Positions 26,353 through 36,089 of a stretch of 64,000 bases of DNA are shown here, piece by piece. Numbering within the stretch: position 1 is the stretch's first letter; every line of letters starts with the position of its first letter. The position numbers and the translations under genes were made by a program. The DNA comes from Methylophilus rhizosphaerae (GTDB taxonomy: Bacteria; Pseudomonadota; Gammaproteobacteria; Burkholderiales; Methylophilaceae): NCBI RefSeq assembly GCF_900100975.1, contig NZ_FNFX01000002.1:591749-655748 (forward strand). The letters are read 5' to 3'. A model generated the notes under the pieces. It was not told the DNA's origin. It worked only from the letters and a program-made list of their open reading frames with translations, and did not search any database.

Positions 26353-26871
26353 TTAACCTTCTTTCACCACGATGGCATTCTTCACGGACTTCACGCCTTC
26401 GACACTGGCCACCAGTTGTTCAGCCCTGCTTTTAAGCGTGACATCCGAAACAAACCCGCTAATCAATACATCGCCCTGATGGGTTTCCACACTGATTTTG
26501 AGTGACTTCAGTGCTTCCTCTTCCAGCAGGCGTGCTTTTACTTTTGTCGTAATCCAGCTGTCAGACATGGCTGCCTTGAATATTTCCTGGCCAGCGCTGG
26601 TTTTCAGTTCAGCATATTCCTGGTAGCTCAAACTGCCATCTTTATTGGCATCAAAAGCATTAAAATCCTGGTGCTTCAAACCGCTATCCGCTTGTGCCTC
26701 GGCCCAGCTTAAAGTCTGGCTCTGGTCTTTATCCAGCGCATTGAAACCGTCCAGATAAGGCTGATCACCGTTTTTGACTTCTTTCAAATCAAACGCAAAT
26801 GCATTTAAGGTGATCGCGGCAGTCAGCAGGCCGCCGAAGACGATCGCTTGTTGGAATTTAGACATTAACAT
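26353..26871 (-). CDS. Periplasmic EF-hand plus BON-domain protein
   Basis: 172 aa with an N-terminal signal peptide (LLTAAITLNAFA). Residues about 40-90 hold two EF-hand loops: DKDQSQTLSWAE (imperfect) and DANKDGSLSYQEY (canonical 12-residue calcium loop). A BON domain follows (about 103-170: ITTKVKARLLEEEALKSLKISVET, VLISGFVSDVTLKSRAEQL). This joins calcium binding to a phospholipid- or envelope-associated domain. ATG 26871 has AGGAGG 5 bases upstream. Upstream is the sensor kinase gene's 3' end, so both may belong to one stress block. Confidence 0.85.
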   Translation of the reverse strand: MLMSKFQQAIVFGGLLTAAITLNAFAFDLKEVKNGDQPYLDGFNALDKDQSQTLSWAEAQADSGLKHQDFNAFDANKDGSLSYQEYAELKTSAGQEIFKAAMSDSWITTKVKARLLEEEALKSLKISVETHQGDVLISGFVSDVTLKSRAEQLVASVEGVKSVKNAIVVKEG

Positions 26872-27002
26872 GTGCGCCTCCTGTTACGCATTCATCACAC
26901 ATCATTGCGATGTCAGTGATGCCATGTTAAGCGGTAGAGGGGCGCAGGTCAGTCGGCGGGGGCTGAATCCATTGTCAGAATATGACTACAACGGGATTAC
27001 AT

Positions 27003-28442
27003 TCAGGCCGAAGGGAAAGAAGTAGTTTCTTCTTTGAAGTAAGGCAGCAATACCCGGGTGCTGGCTCCCTGGTGAGGAAAGCTTGAAATTTCATAATGGC
27101 CGCCGATGGATTCCACACGGTTACACATACCGCCAATACCTGTCGATTTACTGCTCATACTTTCAGGGTCAAAGCCGACGCCATTATCGACAATTTCCAG
27201 TTTGATATACTGCTCATCATGCATGAGATGCACGGCGACACGGGTGGCCTCGGCATATTTACTGCAATTATTCAGGCTTTCCTGCACCAGGCGGTAGATA
27301 ATCAACCCCAGGGTTTCATTAATGTGCATTTCCTGCTCAGGCATAATGACATCCAGGTCCCATTGATTGCGGATAGCCGCTTCATCTATCAGGTTTTGCA
27401 ATGAGGCAATCAGGCCAAAACTCTTGATCATGGACGGGTGCAGGCTTTGCACGATCTCACGTTTGAAATTAATACTGCGGTCCAGGTACTGGTTGGTTTT
27501 CTTAAGTTTTTCCGTTACCTGCGGCATTTCATCCTTCAAACGTTTGGCCGCCCATGAAATATCCATTTTGATGGCCGTCAGCAGGGAGCCCAGTTCATCA
27601 TGCAACTCCCTGGCCAGTTTATAGCGCTCGCGTTCAATATTGGTCTGCGCCTGCAAAGCCTGTCCCTGCAGCCGGGTCGTCAGGCTCTGTATATTGCGCT
27701 CATATTCGAGATTCTCGTCTGACAGCCGCACATAGAGGTTCTCTTTTTCTGCCAGCTCACGCAACAGTCGTCGAATCACCAGCACCACCAGTGACACAAA
27801 GATCAGCGGACCCGCCATCACCACCCAGCGCATCATGCGCCCTGTATTATTGCGGTTCTCTGACAATTCGAAACGGTAGATCAGCACCTGCTCTTCAAAT
27901 TTTTTGGAAAGCGTTGCAATATTGCGGCTTTCCTTGATGCCGGAATCCAGCCCGACCACTGCCAGCGCTTTATCGAACTGGCGTTTTCTGGCCAGGTCCA
28001 TGGTCACGCTCATTTCAGCAGATTTTTTGGCGATGCTGCTGGATAACTCTGTCATGATGGCTTGCATTTCAGGATGCTTGTTCAAGGCAGGGTTATCGAG
28101 CAAGGTATTAATTTTTTTCAAGTGCCGGCCGATTTGGTCAGTGGCTTCATCATAAGGTTTGAAATAATCCTTTGATCGTGTCAGCAGATAGCTTTTCTGC
28201 GTACCCTCCGCGATCGCCAGATGGGCACGCGTTTGCCATGTCTCGGTCAGCAAGTGATCGAGCGTTGCCAGTGCATCCGTTTTTTCACTGGTGGTGACGA
28301 TTAAACGGTCATTCAATATCAGCATGGCTGCTGCCAGCAATAAACTGACCGTCAGCAAAGTCACCGTATTCCCGCCAAAGGTATCCGTGACCTTTTCCAG
28401 CCGGTCCAGTAAGGCAATAAGGTAAGTTCTGATTTTTTGCAT
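27003..28442 (-). CDS. NarX/LiaS-type sensor histidine kinase with CHASE3-like sensor
   Basis: 479-residue membrane kinase. Two membrane helices (about 27-45 and 205-225) flank a periplasmic helical sensor of CHASE3 type (SEKTDALATLDHLLTETWQTRAHLAIAEG). A coiled-coil follows, then the HisKA_3 dimerisation helix with phospho-acceptor His in ARELHDELGSLLTAIKMD, and the ATPase N box VQESLNNCSKYA and G box NGVGFD. The likely partner is the NarL-type regulator gene at 29664, though it is on the other strand beyond two YqjD/E-like genes. ATG 28442 (MQKIRT) is my choice over 28490; neither has a strong ribosome site. Confidence 0.88.
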   Translation of the reverse strand: MQKIRTYLIALLDRLEKVTDTFGGNTVTLLTVSLLLAAAMLILNDRLIVTTSEKTDALATLDHLLTETWQTRAHLAIAEGTQKSYLLTRSKDYFKPYDEATDQIGRHLKKINTLLDNPALNKHPEMQAIMTELSSSIAKKSAEMSVTMDLARKRQFDKALAVVGLDSGIKESRNIATLSKKFEEQVLIYRFELSENRNNTGRMMRWVVMAGPLIFVSLVVLVIRRLLRELAEKENLYVRLSDENLEYERNIQSLTTRLQGQALQAQTNIERERYKLARELHDELGSLLTAIKMDISWAAKRLKDEMPQVTEKLKKTNQYLDRSINFKREIVQSLHPSMIKSFGLIASLQNLIDEAAIRNQWDLDVIMPEQEMHINETLGLIIYRLVQESLNNCSKYAEATRVAVHLMHDEQYIKLEIVDNGVGFDPESMSSKSTGIGGMCNRVESIGGHYEISSFPHQGASTRVLLPYFKEETTSFPSA

Positions 28443-28728
28443 GGCAGTCAAATTGTTTTGATGTAAACATTCCCTACATCGCAATGGCATGACTATTATG
28501 TTATGTTAGCCGATGTATCAGCTGCATCATAACGATGTTACCTGCGATCAGCAACGCATACTTGGCATTTAGCCTGTCATCAAGCCATTTGTCAGACGAT
28601 TCTGACCTGGATATCGGTGCCTAGCCTATAGGGTCCAAAAGCCCCGGTGCGTATGATTGGCACTATCATGAAAAGCTAGTATGTTTCTTTAGCTTATATG
28701 TAACGCCCACTCAAAAAAGGAGTAGATA
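28443..28728. other. Divergent intergenic region between kinase and YqjD-like gene
   Basis: 286 bases that must hold the promoters of both divergent units. An imperfect palindrome GATG-N9-CATC lies at about 28514-28530. A possible -35/-10 pair (TTGGCA near 28658) precedes the YqjD-like gene. No RNA gene or reading frame with a ribosome site is evident. Confidence 0.3.
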
Positions 28729-29145
28729 ATGTTTAATTTTTCCAAAGATAATGTTGAGCAAACCACCGACCGTTTGGCCAAGCAATCTGATCATGCAATC
28801 GAGGAAATTGCCTCTCAGGTAAAATCGACCGCCAATGACTTGCTGGAAGCGGTGCAGGACACCACTGAGAATACCCAGGACAAGGCAAAAGAGTTGATCC
28901 GTACCCTGAAATCAAACATTGACCGCCTGACCAGCGAAGATGCGGCCTCCATCGCCTCTAAAATTTCTGCCGGTGCCGGCCGCGTGAAAGACCAGGTGCA
29001 GCAGGAATTCAACGAAACCTACCATACCCTGAAGGACAGGACCGCCGACACCGTACAGGAACACCCGCTGGGTACTGTGCTGGTAGCCGCCGGCGTTGGT
29101 TTACTGGTAGGATATTTGCTGGGCGCCAAACGCCGTGACCTTTAA
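28729..29145 (+). CDS. YqjD/ElaB-like ribosome/membrane-anchored protein (DUF883)
   Basis: 138 aa, mostly long amphipathic helices with heptad pattern (KSTANDLLEAVQDTTENTQDKAKELIRTL), ending in a glycine-rich membrane anchor HPLGTVLVAAGVGLLVGYLLG and basic tail. This is the DUF883 layout of E. coli YqjD/ElaB, tail-anchored proteins that bind ribosomes in stationary phase. AAAGGAGTAG precedes the ATG. The following gene resembles YqjE, matching the yqjD-yqjE order in enterics. Confidence 0.88.
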   Translation: MFNFSKDNVEQTTDRLAKQSDHAIEEIASQVKSTANDLLEAVQDTTENTQDKAKELIRTLKSNIDRLTSEDAASIASKISAGAGRVKDQVQQEFNETYHTLKDRTADTVQEHPLGTVLVAAGVGLLVGYLLGAKRRDL

Positions 29146-29153
29146 GGAAAACT

Positions 29154-29648
29154 ATGTGGGTTAACCTCTTGAAATTTGCAGCGATATTATTTTTCAATCG
29201 GAAAGTGACGACATTGACAGATAATTTGCTGCACCTGCGTGAGCATGCGGCAGATTATGCCGAAAGCCGTGCCTACTACTTGAAGCAGGATTTTCTGGAG
29301 GAAACCGAGCGCATGGCCACCAGCGTCGTTGGCATACTGGTGGTGTTTTCCATGTTTATTTTTACCGGGCTGCTGGGCCTGATGTGGTTATTTTCACTGT
29401 TGTGGCAACACCCTCATCGCTCACTGATTTTGGGCCTCGTCATGCTGGTTCCGGTGCTGGTGGGTGTACTGGCCTTTCTGGCCGTGCGCAAACTATGGAA
29501 AAAGAAACCATTATTTGACAACTCCCTGGCCATGATCAGCCAGGACTGGCGCCTGTTCAGGACCGAACTGACGCCAAGTGGCGAAGCGCCAGAGAACACG
29601 CCCGCTTCAGCACCGGATACTGATACAACCTCTTCTGCAACCCGATAG
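29154..29648 (+). CDS. YqjE-like membrane protein (phage-holin-superfamily fold)
   Basis: 164 aa with an amphipathic N-terminus and two membrane helices (about 55-80 and 90-112), the second loop carrying HPHRSLILGLVML. A Thr/Ser/Pro-rich tail ends the protein. It corresponds to the YqjE/phage holin family III-like group (no true holin function implied). It follows the YqjD-like gene by 8 bases with AAGGAAA, and precedes the response regulator by 15. Confidence 0.8.
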   Translation: MWVNLLKFAAILFFNRKVTTLTDNLLHLREHAADYAESRAYYLKQDFLEETERMATSVVGILVVFSMFIFTGLLGLMWLFSLLWQHPHRSLILGLVMLVPVLVGVLAFLAVRKLWKKKPLFDNSLAMISQDWRLFRTELTPSGEAPENTPASAPDTDTTSSATR

Positions 29649-29663
29649 CACGAGCAACCTATA

Positions 29664-30296
29664 ATGAAAAGAATTCTTCTGGTGGATGATCACAGCATTG
29701 TACGCGATGGCCTGCGTAACCTGATTGAGCTTGAATCCGATTTACAAGTGGTCGGGGAAGCCTCGTCAGGGGCGGAGGCCATACAACTGGTACGGGCAAA
29801 CAATTACGATGCCATGGTGCTGGACATCTCCATGCCGGATAAAAACGGCGTAGACACGCTGCACGAATTAAAACATGTGGCCCCCGATTTACCCGTGCTG
29901 GTTCTCAGCGGGTATGCGGAAGACCAGTATGCATTGAATCTGATGCGTAACGGTTGCAAGGGGTATTTATCCAAAAATGCGGACTCGGATGAAATCATCC
30001 AGGCGATTCGTACCGTAGCGGCTGGCAAACGCTATATTTCAGCCGAACTGGCCGAGCTGATGACCAATGAACTCAGCCACCCATCGGAAAAGCAGTTGCA
30101 CGAAACGCTGTCCGACCGGGAGTTCCAGGTATTCGTGAAACTGGCAGCCGGGCAAACCCCGACCGCCATCGCAGACGAATTATTTATCAGCATCAAAACT
30201 GTCAGCACTTACCGTAGCCGTATTCTGGAAAAAATGGCAATGAAGTCCAATGCTGACCTGACTTACTATGCGATCAAATATGGCTTGCTCAATTAG
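29664..30296 (+). CDS. NarL/FixJ-family response regulator
   Basis: 210 aa. Receiver domain with acid pocket (LLVDDHSIVRDG), phospho-acceptor Asp in AMVLDISMPDKNG (near 54), switch Ser (VLSGYAE) and Lys (YLSKNAD). A LuxR-type HTH follows (about 150-205: LSDREFQVFVKLAAGQTPTAIADELFISIKTVSTYRSRILEKM). Likely partner of the NarX-type kinase 1.2 kb away. It is cotranscribed with the yqjDE-like genes, which suggests feedback within an envelope or stationary-phase stress circuit. Confidence 0.92.
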   Translation: MKRILLVDDHSIVRDGLRNLIELESDLQVVGEASSGAEAIQLVRANNYDAMVLDISMPDKNGVDTLHELKHVAPDLPVLVLSGYAEDQYALNLMRNGCKGYLSKNADSDEIIQAIRTVAAGKRYISAELAELMTNELSHPSEKQLHETLSDREFQVFVKLAAGQTPTAIADELFISIKTVSTYRSRILEKMAMKSNADLTYYAIKYGLLN

Positions 30297-30394
30297 CCAC
30301 CATCAGCCCTGCTTGCCTGCATACGACGCAACATCCATGCGACAGTGCCTGAAATCCTCCTCGACATCCGGTCGTCATGCGATTGGAAATGGCC

Positions 30395-30775
30395 ATGTAC
30401 AGACTGCTGCTTGTTGAAGACTCCGCGCTGATACGCGATGTCATCGCCGAGATGCTGCATGACTGTGACCAGTTAGCCATTAAAGACATCGCAACCACCA
30501 GCGAAGAGGCAATAGACTGCCTCAATTCCCGCCAGTACGATATGGTCGTCCTGGATATAGAACTGGCGGCAGGTACAGGGTTCGATGTGGTACGGCACAC
30601 GCAACAGCAAGGTTACCCGTTCAAAACGCCGGACATCATCATGCTGACCAACCATGGCAACAGTTATTACCGCAACCTGGCCCGTACGCTGGGCGTGGAA
30701 TATTTCTTTGATAAGTCATTGCAGTTTGATGAGTGCATGGAAGTCATCCAGCAACACGCCAACACCCTCAATTAA
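30395..30775 (+). CDS. Stand-alone receiver-domain response regulator (CheY-like)
   Basis: 126 aa: only a receiver domain, with acid pocket LLVEDSALIRD, phospho-acceptor Asp in MVVLDIELAAGTGFDV, Thr switch (MLTNHGN) and Lys in FFDKSLQFDE. No output domain, so it must act on a partner protein or in a phosphorelay. ATG 30395 (MYRLLLVED) has GGAAA 7 bases upstream, better than 30377. It follows the NarL-type regulator by about 100 bases. Confidence 0.85.
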   Translation: MYRLLLVEDSALIRDVIAEMLHDCDQLAIKDIATTSEEAIDCLNSRQYDMVVLDIELAAGTGFDVVRHTQQQGYPFKTPDIIMLTNHGNSYYRNLARTLGVEYFFDKSLQFDECMEVIQQHANTLN

Positions 30776-30796
30776 ATCCACGCGGCACGCACCCTC

Positions 30797-31303
30797 ATGG
30801 ACATCCAGACCTGGGAACTGCTCAGCTATATCGTGACCGTCGTCGGTTTGCCGCTGGCCATCCTTACCTTCATCCTGGAGCAACGCAAGGAGCGTGAAAA
30901 CGAGGACGAAGAAGTGTACCAGTTGCTGGCAGACAACTATACCGACTTCCTCAAACTGGTCATGGCCAACCCGGATTTGCAATTACGCTCGCACACCGGC
31001 ACCTTGCCTTTGTCTGCCGAACAGGAAGAGCGCAAACTGGTGCTGTTCGAAATCCTGATTTCATTGTTTGAACGCGCCTATTTGCTGGCTTATGACGCTG
31101 ACATGCGCGGCAAGCGCTTGCGCCGCTGGATGTCATGGGAAGATTACATGCGCCAATGGTGCCTGCGCGAAGATTTCCGCCAGCAGTTTCCTCGCCTGCT
31201 GGTCGGCGAAGATGCCGATTTTGTCGCGTACATCACCCGCATCGCGGACGAACTGGCCCACACAGGAAACCAGCAGCCAGTTGGCAATCAGACAGTGGCC
31301 TGA
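30797..31303 (+). CDS. Hypothetical membrane-anchored protein
   Basis: 168 aa with one N-terminal membrane helix (LLSYIVTVVGLPLAILTFIL), a charged coiled-coil-like stretch (EQRKERENEDEEVYQLL) and a helical cytoplasmic part containing WMSWEDYMRQWCLREDFRQQF. I do not recognise the family. It starts 21 bases after the CheY-like gene and may share its transcript; its 3' end abuts the convergent TraB/GumN gene. Confidence 0.7.
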   Translation: MDIQTWELLSYIVTVVGLPLAILTFILEQRKERENEDEEVYQLLADNYTDFLKLVMANPDLQLRSHTGTLPLSAEQEERKLVLFEILISLFERAYLLAYDADMRGKRLRRWMSWEDYMRQWCLREDFRQQFPRLLVGEDADFVAYITRIADELAHTGNQQPVGNQTVA

Positions 31304-32167
31304 TTATTTCGGCACAGGCGTCAGCTTAAATCCTGCCTGCCTGAACGCGTGGATTAATCCGTGCTCGCCCGCCAGGTGTGCAGCCCCGACCGCAATAAAC
31401 ACCCGCGCTTGCCGTGCCTGGGCGATTCCCTGCCTGGCCATCAGCACGTTGCGCTCATCGAGCAGCTTCACACGTATCCGTTGCCACAATGCTGGCGGTA
31501 ACATATCGCCGGTCATGCTTTCATCCATGCGGGCAATCTGTTCAACATCCCCTGCCAGGTAGGCATGCAGCAAACGTTCAAAATCCTGCTCTTTCTGCGC
31601 CTGGCTACGTTGCAGGACAGCGCGCAGCATGGTCAGTTGCTCTTCCATGGTCAGGCTATCCATCACGCCAAAATGGGCCTGCGGATTTTCCAGGCCAATA
31701 ATCTTTTTGCCTTGCGTTTCGGCAGCGGCTTGCAACAGAAAGTCCTGGGCAAACGGGGTTTGTGGCCTGGGCAAATCAAACAGCACTGCCAGCAGCCATG
31801 GCTTCATGCGCAAGACAGCCTCCAGCGGCATCACATGCCGTTCTGCCAGAATGGCCAGCTGATCCAGTTCCGTCGCCGATAAATAAGTTTTTAAATCCCC
31901 CTGCGGCAACCGCAACCATTCAGGCCGGGGTGGCTCTGCCACTTCCAGCATAAAGGTCTCCACGCTGTTTAATGCCTGCAATACAGGCGGCGGGAAATCC
32001 GTCACCCGCTGGTCATCGGTATGCATGGTGCCAAACAGGTAACTCACGTTGCCGGTGGGCGATTCCAGTTGCCAGAACAGGCCATTACCCGCTGCCTGCG
32101 ACGGCAGGCAGCATAGCCACAAGGCCGCCGCCAACAGCCACACAAATCGCATTTGGTTCTCCGTCAT
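31304..32167 (-). CDS. TraB/GumN-family putative metalloprotease/hydrolase
   Basis: 287 aa with a signal peptide (WLLAAALWLCCLPSQA) and the TraB/GumN marks: a first GTMHTDDQR motif (G-T-x-H), the middle QFLLQAAAETQGKKIIGLENP with the conserved E, and the final VGAAHLAGEHGLIHAFRQAGF (G-A-x-H). The two GxxH motifs are proposed to bind metal. Cellular role uncertain; probably periplasmic. Confidence 0.88.
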   Translation of the reverse strand: MTENQMRFVWLLAAALWLCCLPSQAAGNGLFWQLESPTGNVSYLFGTMHTDDQRVTDFPPPVLQALNSVETFMLEVAEPPRPEWLRLPQGDLKTYLSATELDQLAILAERHVMPLEAVLRMKPWLLAVLFDLPRPQTPFAQDFLLQAAAETQGKKIIGLENPQAHFGVMDSLTMEEQLTMLRAVLQRSQAQKEQDFERLLHAYLAGDVEQIARMDESMTGDMLPPALWQRIRVKLLDERNVLMARQGIAQARQARVFIAVGAAHLAGEHGLIHAFRQAGFKLTPVPK

Positions 32168-32257
32168 TATCTTTTTGTGAATACAGGCCAGTGATACGGC
32201 AATGCCGGGCGCACAAAACGGTTGATGAAATACCGGCGGGCCAAGCGCCGGCGATCA

Positions 32258-34450
32258 TCAGTGTTTGCGACTACCGCTACTGTGGCCCTTTTTCGGGCTG
32301 GCAAAACTTTTGGTCTGGTTGAATCCCTTGGGCAATGGCTTGGCCTTGAAACGGCTGCCGTCTGATTGCACAATTTGTGGCAACACCGCAGGCTGATAGG
32401 CGGGCACCAGGTGCTTTTTACCATTCCCGATCAAATCGGCCCGACCCATTTTCTTCAGCGCTTCGCGTAGCAGCGGCCAGTTTTGCGGATCATGGTAACG
32501 GATAAATGCTTTGTGCAATTTCCGGATATTGCCCGCTTTCGGCACCGGCACAATTTCTGAATCATGCGTCACCTTACGCAACGGGTTTTTGCCACTGTGA
32601 TACATGGCGGTTGCCATTGCCATCGGTGTCGGTGTAAACGTCTGTACCTGGTCCAGTCGGAAGTCGTTACGTTTGAGCCACAGCGCCAGGTTCAGCACAT
32701 CTTCATCGGTGGAGCCCGGATGCGCGGCAATAAAGTACGGAATCAGGTATTGCTTTTTACCGGCATCGGCACTGAACTTCTCGAACATGCGCTTGAATTC
32801 ATCATAAGCGCCCATGCCCGGCTTCATCATCTTGCTCAGTACATTTTCTTCCGAGTGCTCGGGCGCGATTTTCAGGTAACCTCCGACATGATGCTGCACC
32901 AGCTCTTTCACGTATTCCGGCGATTTCACCGCCAGGTCATAGCGCAAGCCCGAGCCAATCAGGATTTTCTTCACGCCACGCAGGTTACGTGCCTTGCGAT
33001 ACAACTGGATCAATGCCGAATGGTCGGTATTGAGGTTTTCACATACGCCCGGATAGACACAGGAAAGCTTGCGGCAATTCTTTTCAATCTGTTCCGACTT
33101 GCAGGACAGGCGGTACATATTGGCCGTTGGCCCGCCCAGGTCGGAAATCACACCGGTAAACCCTTCCACCTTGTCGCGGATTTCTTCAATTTCACGCAGA
33201 ATCGACTCTTCGGAACGGCTCTGGATAATGCGCCCTTCATGCTCGGTAATGGAACAGAAAGTACAACCGCCAAAGCAGCCGCGCATGATATTGACCGAAA
33301 AGCGGATCATCTCCCAGGCCGGGATATTGGCGCCGCCATACACAGGATGCGGTTTGCGTGCGTAAGGCAAATCGTACACATAATCCATCTCTTTGGTCGT
33401 CAGCGGAATCGGCGGCGGGTTCAGCCAGACTTCGCGGTGGCCATGTTTCTGCACCAGCGCACGCGCGTTGCCCGGGTTGGCTTCCAGGTGCAGCACGCGG
33501 GATGCATGGGCATACATGACAGGATCACTGACTACCTCTTCGTAAGAGGGCATGCGGATCACCTGGCGGTCACGCGGCACTTTGGCTGCTTTCAACGGTA
33601 ACGGCAGGCTAATGGTTGTTGCTGCAGCAGTCTCAGCAGATTGCTCATCCGTTGCACAACTGGCGTCGCCTTTGCCCATTTTCATGGCGTAAGGGTCTTC
33701 GTGTTTATCCACCACACCCGGCCTATCCAGGCGGGTAGATGGCACTTCTATAAACTCTTCAGGCACCTGCTTGCGGATAAACGCGGTGCCGCGGATATCC
33801 TGAATCTCGCTGATATCCTCTCCGCGCCCCAGGCGATGTGAAATCTCAATAATGGCGCGCTCGGCATTGCCATACACCAGCAAATCCGCTTTGGAATCAA
33901 TCAGGATAGAGCGCCGGACCTTGTCTGACCAGTAATCATAATGCGCAATCCGGCGCAAACTGGCTTCTATACTGCCAATGACTAGGGGTACTGAAGGATA
34001 GGCTTCCTTGCAACGTTGCGAATACACCAGCACGGCGCGGTCCGGGCGTTTGTCGGATGCCGCGTTTGGCGTATAGGCATCATCAGAGCGGATTTTGCGG
34101 TCAGCCGTATAGCGGTTGACCATGCTATCCATATTGCCGGCGGTCACGCCAAAATACAGATTGGGTTTTCCCAGTACCTTGAATGGTTCGGCCGATTGCC
34201 AGTCCGGCTGGGCAATAATACCGACACGGAAACCTTGTGCTTCCAGCAGGCGGCCAATCAGCGCCACGCCGAAACTGGGGTGGTCAATATAGGCATCACC
34301 ACTCACCAGGATAATGTCGCAACTATCCCAGCCCAGCGCATCCATTTCGGCGCGGCTCATCGGCAGCACGGGCGCAATGCCAAAGCGTTTCGCCCAATAG
34401 GGACGATAGCTGCTGACAGGTTTGGCAGTAAGGGAGGTATAGGTTTCCAC
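32258..34450 (-). CDS. YgiQ-family radical SAM protein
   Basis: 730-residue radical SAM enzyme. N-terminal B12-binding-like region ([40 protein letters not shown]), central radical SAM cluster CFGGCTFC (CxxxCxxC) near residue 385, and the family tail ending in lysine- and serine-rich sequence. YgiQ proteins are widespread, function unknown. Start follows the family N-terminus closely. Confidence 0.93.
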   Translation of the reverse strand: METYTSLTAKPVSSYRPYWAKRFGIAPVLPMSRAEMDALGWDSCDIILVSGDAYIDHPSFGVALIGRLLEAQGFRVGIIAQPDWQSAEPFKVLGKPNLYFGVTAGNMDSMVNRYTADRKIRSDDAYTPNAASDKRPDRAVLVYSQRCKEAYPSVPLVIGSIEASLRRIAHYDYWSDKVRRSILIDSKADLLVYGNAERAIIEISHRLGRGEDISEIQDIRGTAFIRKQVPEEFIEVPSTRLDRPGVVDKHEDPYAMKMGKGDASCATDEQSAETAAATTISLPLPLKAAKVPRDRQVIRMPSYEEVVSDPVMYAHASRVLHLEANPGNARALVQKHGHREVWLNPPPIPLTTKEMDYVYDLPYARKPHPVYGGANIPAWEMIRFSVNIMRGCFGGCTFCSITEHEGRIIQSRSEESILREIEEIRDKVEGFTGVISDLGGPTANMYRLSCKSEQIEKNCRKLSCVYPGVCENLNTDHSALIQLYRKARNLRGVKKILIGSGLRYDLAVKSPEYVKELVQHHVGGYLKIAPEHSEENVLSKMMKPGMGAYDEFKRMFEKFSADAGKKQYLIPYFIAAHPGSTDEDVLNLALWLKRNDFRLDQVQTFTPTPMAMATAMYHSGKNPLRKVTHDSEIVPVPKAGNIRKLHKAFIRYHDPQNWPLLREALKKMGRADLIGNGKKHLVPAYQPAVLPQIVQSDGSRFKAKPLPKGFNQTKSFASPKKGHSSGSRKH

Positions 34451-34672
34451 GCGAGTGACCGGCTATGCTTGAGAGTTGCGCATTTTACGCGTTAATCAAT
34501 TGATTTGAAATAATTTTTTCAAACTATCCAGTGAGTTGCACGCCACCTGTTAGCGAGAGGGAAGGCAAGCAGCCTATTGAAGGTTGTACCCGATACGGCA
34601 CAGATGCCATATCTGCCCGCAAAGCGGTAGAATGAAGCCCACGCATTCACCACCCTCTTTTGATTAACCGCT

Positions 34673-35371
34673 ATGCAAGACAGTTATTACCCGCTGCCCG
34701 GCGGGCCAGTGCTTATCCTGGACAGGCAGACCCCCTTTCCGCCATTACAGCAGGCATTGACTGACCCTAACGGCTTAATTGCGATTGGAGGTGATTTAAG
34801 TGCGCAGCGATTACTGGCCGCTTATGAGCGTGGTATTTTTCCATGGTTCAGCCCGGGAGAGCCCATTCTCTGGTGGAGTCCGGATCCGCGCATGGTGCTT
34901 TTCCCGGCGCAAGTCCATATCAGCCGCTCCCTGCGTAAAGTCATGCAGCAGCACCTCTTTGAAATTCGCATCAATACGGCATTCGAACAAGTCATCGCGG
35001 CCTGCGCAGCCACTGCGCGCCCCGGCCAGGACGGTACATGGATTTCCCCCGAGATGATCAAAGCCTATAGCCAATTGCATCATTCAGGCTATGCCCACAG
35101 TGTGGAAGCCTGGCAGGGCAATATCCTGGTTGGCGGTTGTTACGGTATCAGGATAGGGCGTATGTTTTATGGCGAAAGCATGTTCCACCATGTTAGCAAT
35201 GCGTCCAAAGTGGCTTTTGCGCATATGGTGCAATGGCTAAACACGCAACAAGTCGGTATGATAGATTGCCAGATGCGCACCCCTTTGCTGGAAAGTTTTG
35301 GCGCCTGTGAAATCCCCAGAGACCGTTTTATTGCGCAATTGAACGACCTGCTACCCCATGACGCTGCCTAA
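34673..35371 (+). CDS. aat: Leucyl/phenylalanyl-tRNA-protein transferase
   Basis: 232 aa. Transfers Leu or Phe from tRNA to proteins with N-terminal Arg or Lys, marking them for ClpAP. Signatures: FPPLQQALTDPNGLIAIGGDLS, AYERGIFPWFSPGEPILWWSPDPR, GTWISPEMIKAYSQLH and RMFYGESMFHHVSNASKVA. It overlaps the bpt gene by 14 bases, the usual N-degron pair. Confidence 0.96.
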   Translation: MQDSYYPLPGGPVLILDRQTPFPPLQQALTDPNGLIAIGGDLSAQRLLAAYERGIFPWFSPGEPILWWSPDPRMVLFPAQVHISRSLRKVMQQHLFEIRINTAFEQVIAACAATARPGQDGTWISPEMIKAYSQLHHSGYAHSVEAWQGNILVGGCYGIRIGRMFYGESMFHHVSNASKVAFAHMVQWLNTQQVGMIDCQMRTPLLESFGACEIPRDRFIAQLNDLLPHDAA

Positions 35372-36089
35372 CGATGCCCCACTGCAGAAACTGCAGTTTT
35401 ATGTGACCACCGCTTACCCCTGCGGCTACCTGCCGAAAAAGCTGGCACAAAGCCTGATTGCCACACCACAAAACCTGGTCGATGCCAGTATTTACAGCGG
35501 GTTGATCCAGCAAGGTTTCCGCCGCAGCGGCAAGTTTGCCTACCGGCCGCATTGTGAACAGTGCCATGCCTGTATTTCGGTACGGCTGCCAGTCAATGAT
35601 TTTCAACCTAGCCGCAGCCAGCAACGCGCCTGGAAAAAACATGCTGACCTGCAAGTCACGATTCTCGACACTGGTTACCGCGAAGAACAGTTTGCGCTTT
35701 ACCATGCCTACCAGCAACAGCGCCACAGCAATGGCCCTGAGCCACTGGACGAGTTTGATGATGAAGTGTCGCAATACCAGCAGTTCCTGTGCCAGTCCAA
35801 TGTCGAAAGCATCATGGTCGAATTCAGGGATAGCCGCAACACCCTCAAAATGGTGAGTGTGATTGACCTGGTGGCAGATGGCCTGTCAGCGGTCTATACC
35901 TTTTACGAGACCACTGACAAAGCCAGTTATGGGACTTACGGCATCCTGTGGCAAATTGAATGGGCAAAACAGCTGGGCCTGCCTTATTTGTACCTGGGTT
36001 ACTGGATTGCCGACAGTGAAAAAATGACCTACAAACAGCAGTTCCAGCCGCAGGAGAAACTGATTGATGGCGAGTGGGTGCGTAGTTAA
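35358..36089 (+). CDS. bpt: Aspartate/glutamate leucyltransferase (bacterial R-transferase-like)
   Basis: 243-residue ATE-family transferase. Conserved N-terminal cysteines in YPCGYLP and HCEQCHACISVRLPV, then the GNAT-like C-terminal part with VIDLVADGLSAVYTFYET and YGTYGILWQIEWAK. Bpt adds Leu to N-terminal Asp or Glu. Overlap with aat gives coupled translation, so the cell can route acidic N-termini to the Leu/N-degron pathway. Confidence 0.94.
   Translation: MTLPNDAPLQKLQFYVTTAYPCGYLPKKLAQSLIATPQNLVDASIYSGLIQQGFRRSGKFAYRPHCEQCHACISVRLPVNDFQPSRSQQRAWKKHADLQVTILDTGYREEQFALYHAYQQQRHSNGPEPLDEFDDEVSQYQQFLCQSNVESIMVEFRDSRNTLKMVSVIDLVADGLSAVYTFYETTDKASYGTYGILWQIEWAKQLGLPYLYLGYWIADSEKMTYKQQFQPQEKLIDGEWVRS

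Noticed and set aside
28479..28506. Possible dif-like site (TATTATGTTA)
   Set aside because: Only the XerD-side half resembles dif; the XerC half agrees at about one of eleven positions.
29154..29648. Phage holin as sign of a prophage
   Set aside because: The family name misleads; context is a yqjD-yqjE pair and there are no other phage genes.
32564..33601. Plus-strand 345-codon open frame
   Set aside because: Antisense to the YgiQ gene, whose radical SAM motif and family length are clear; translated sequence has no recognisable domain.
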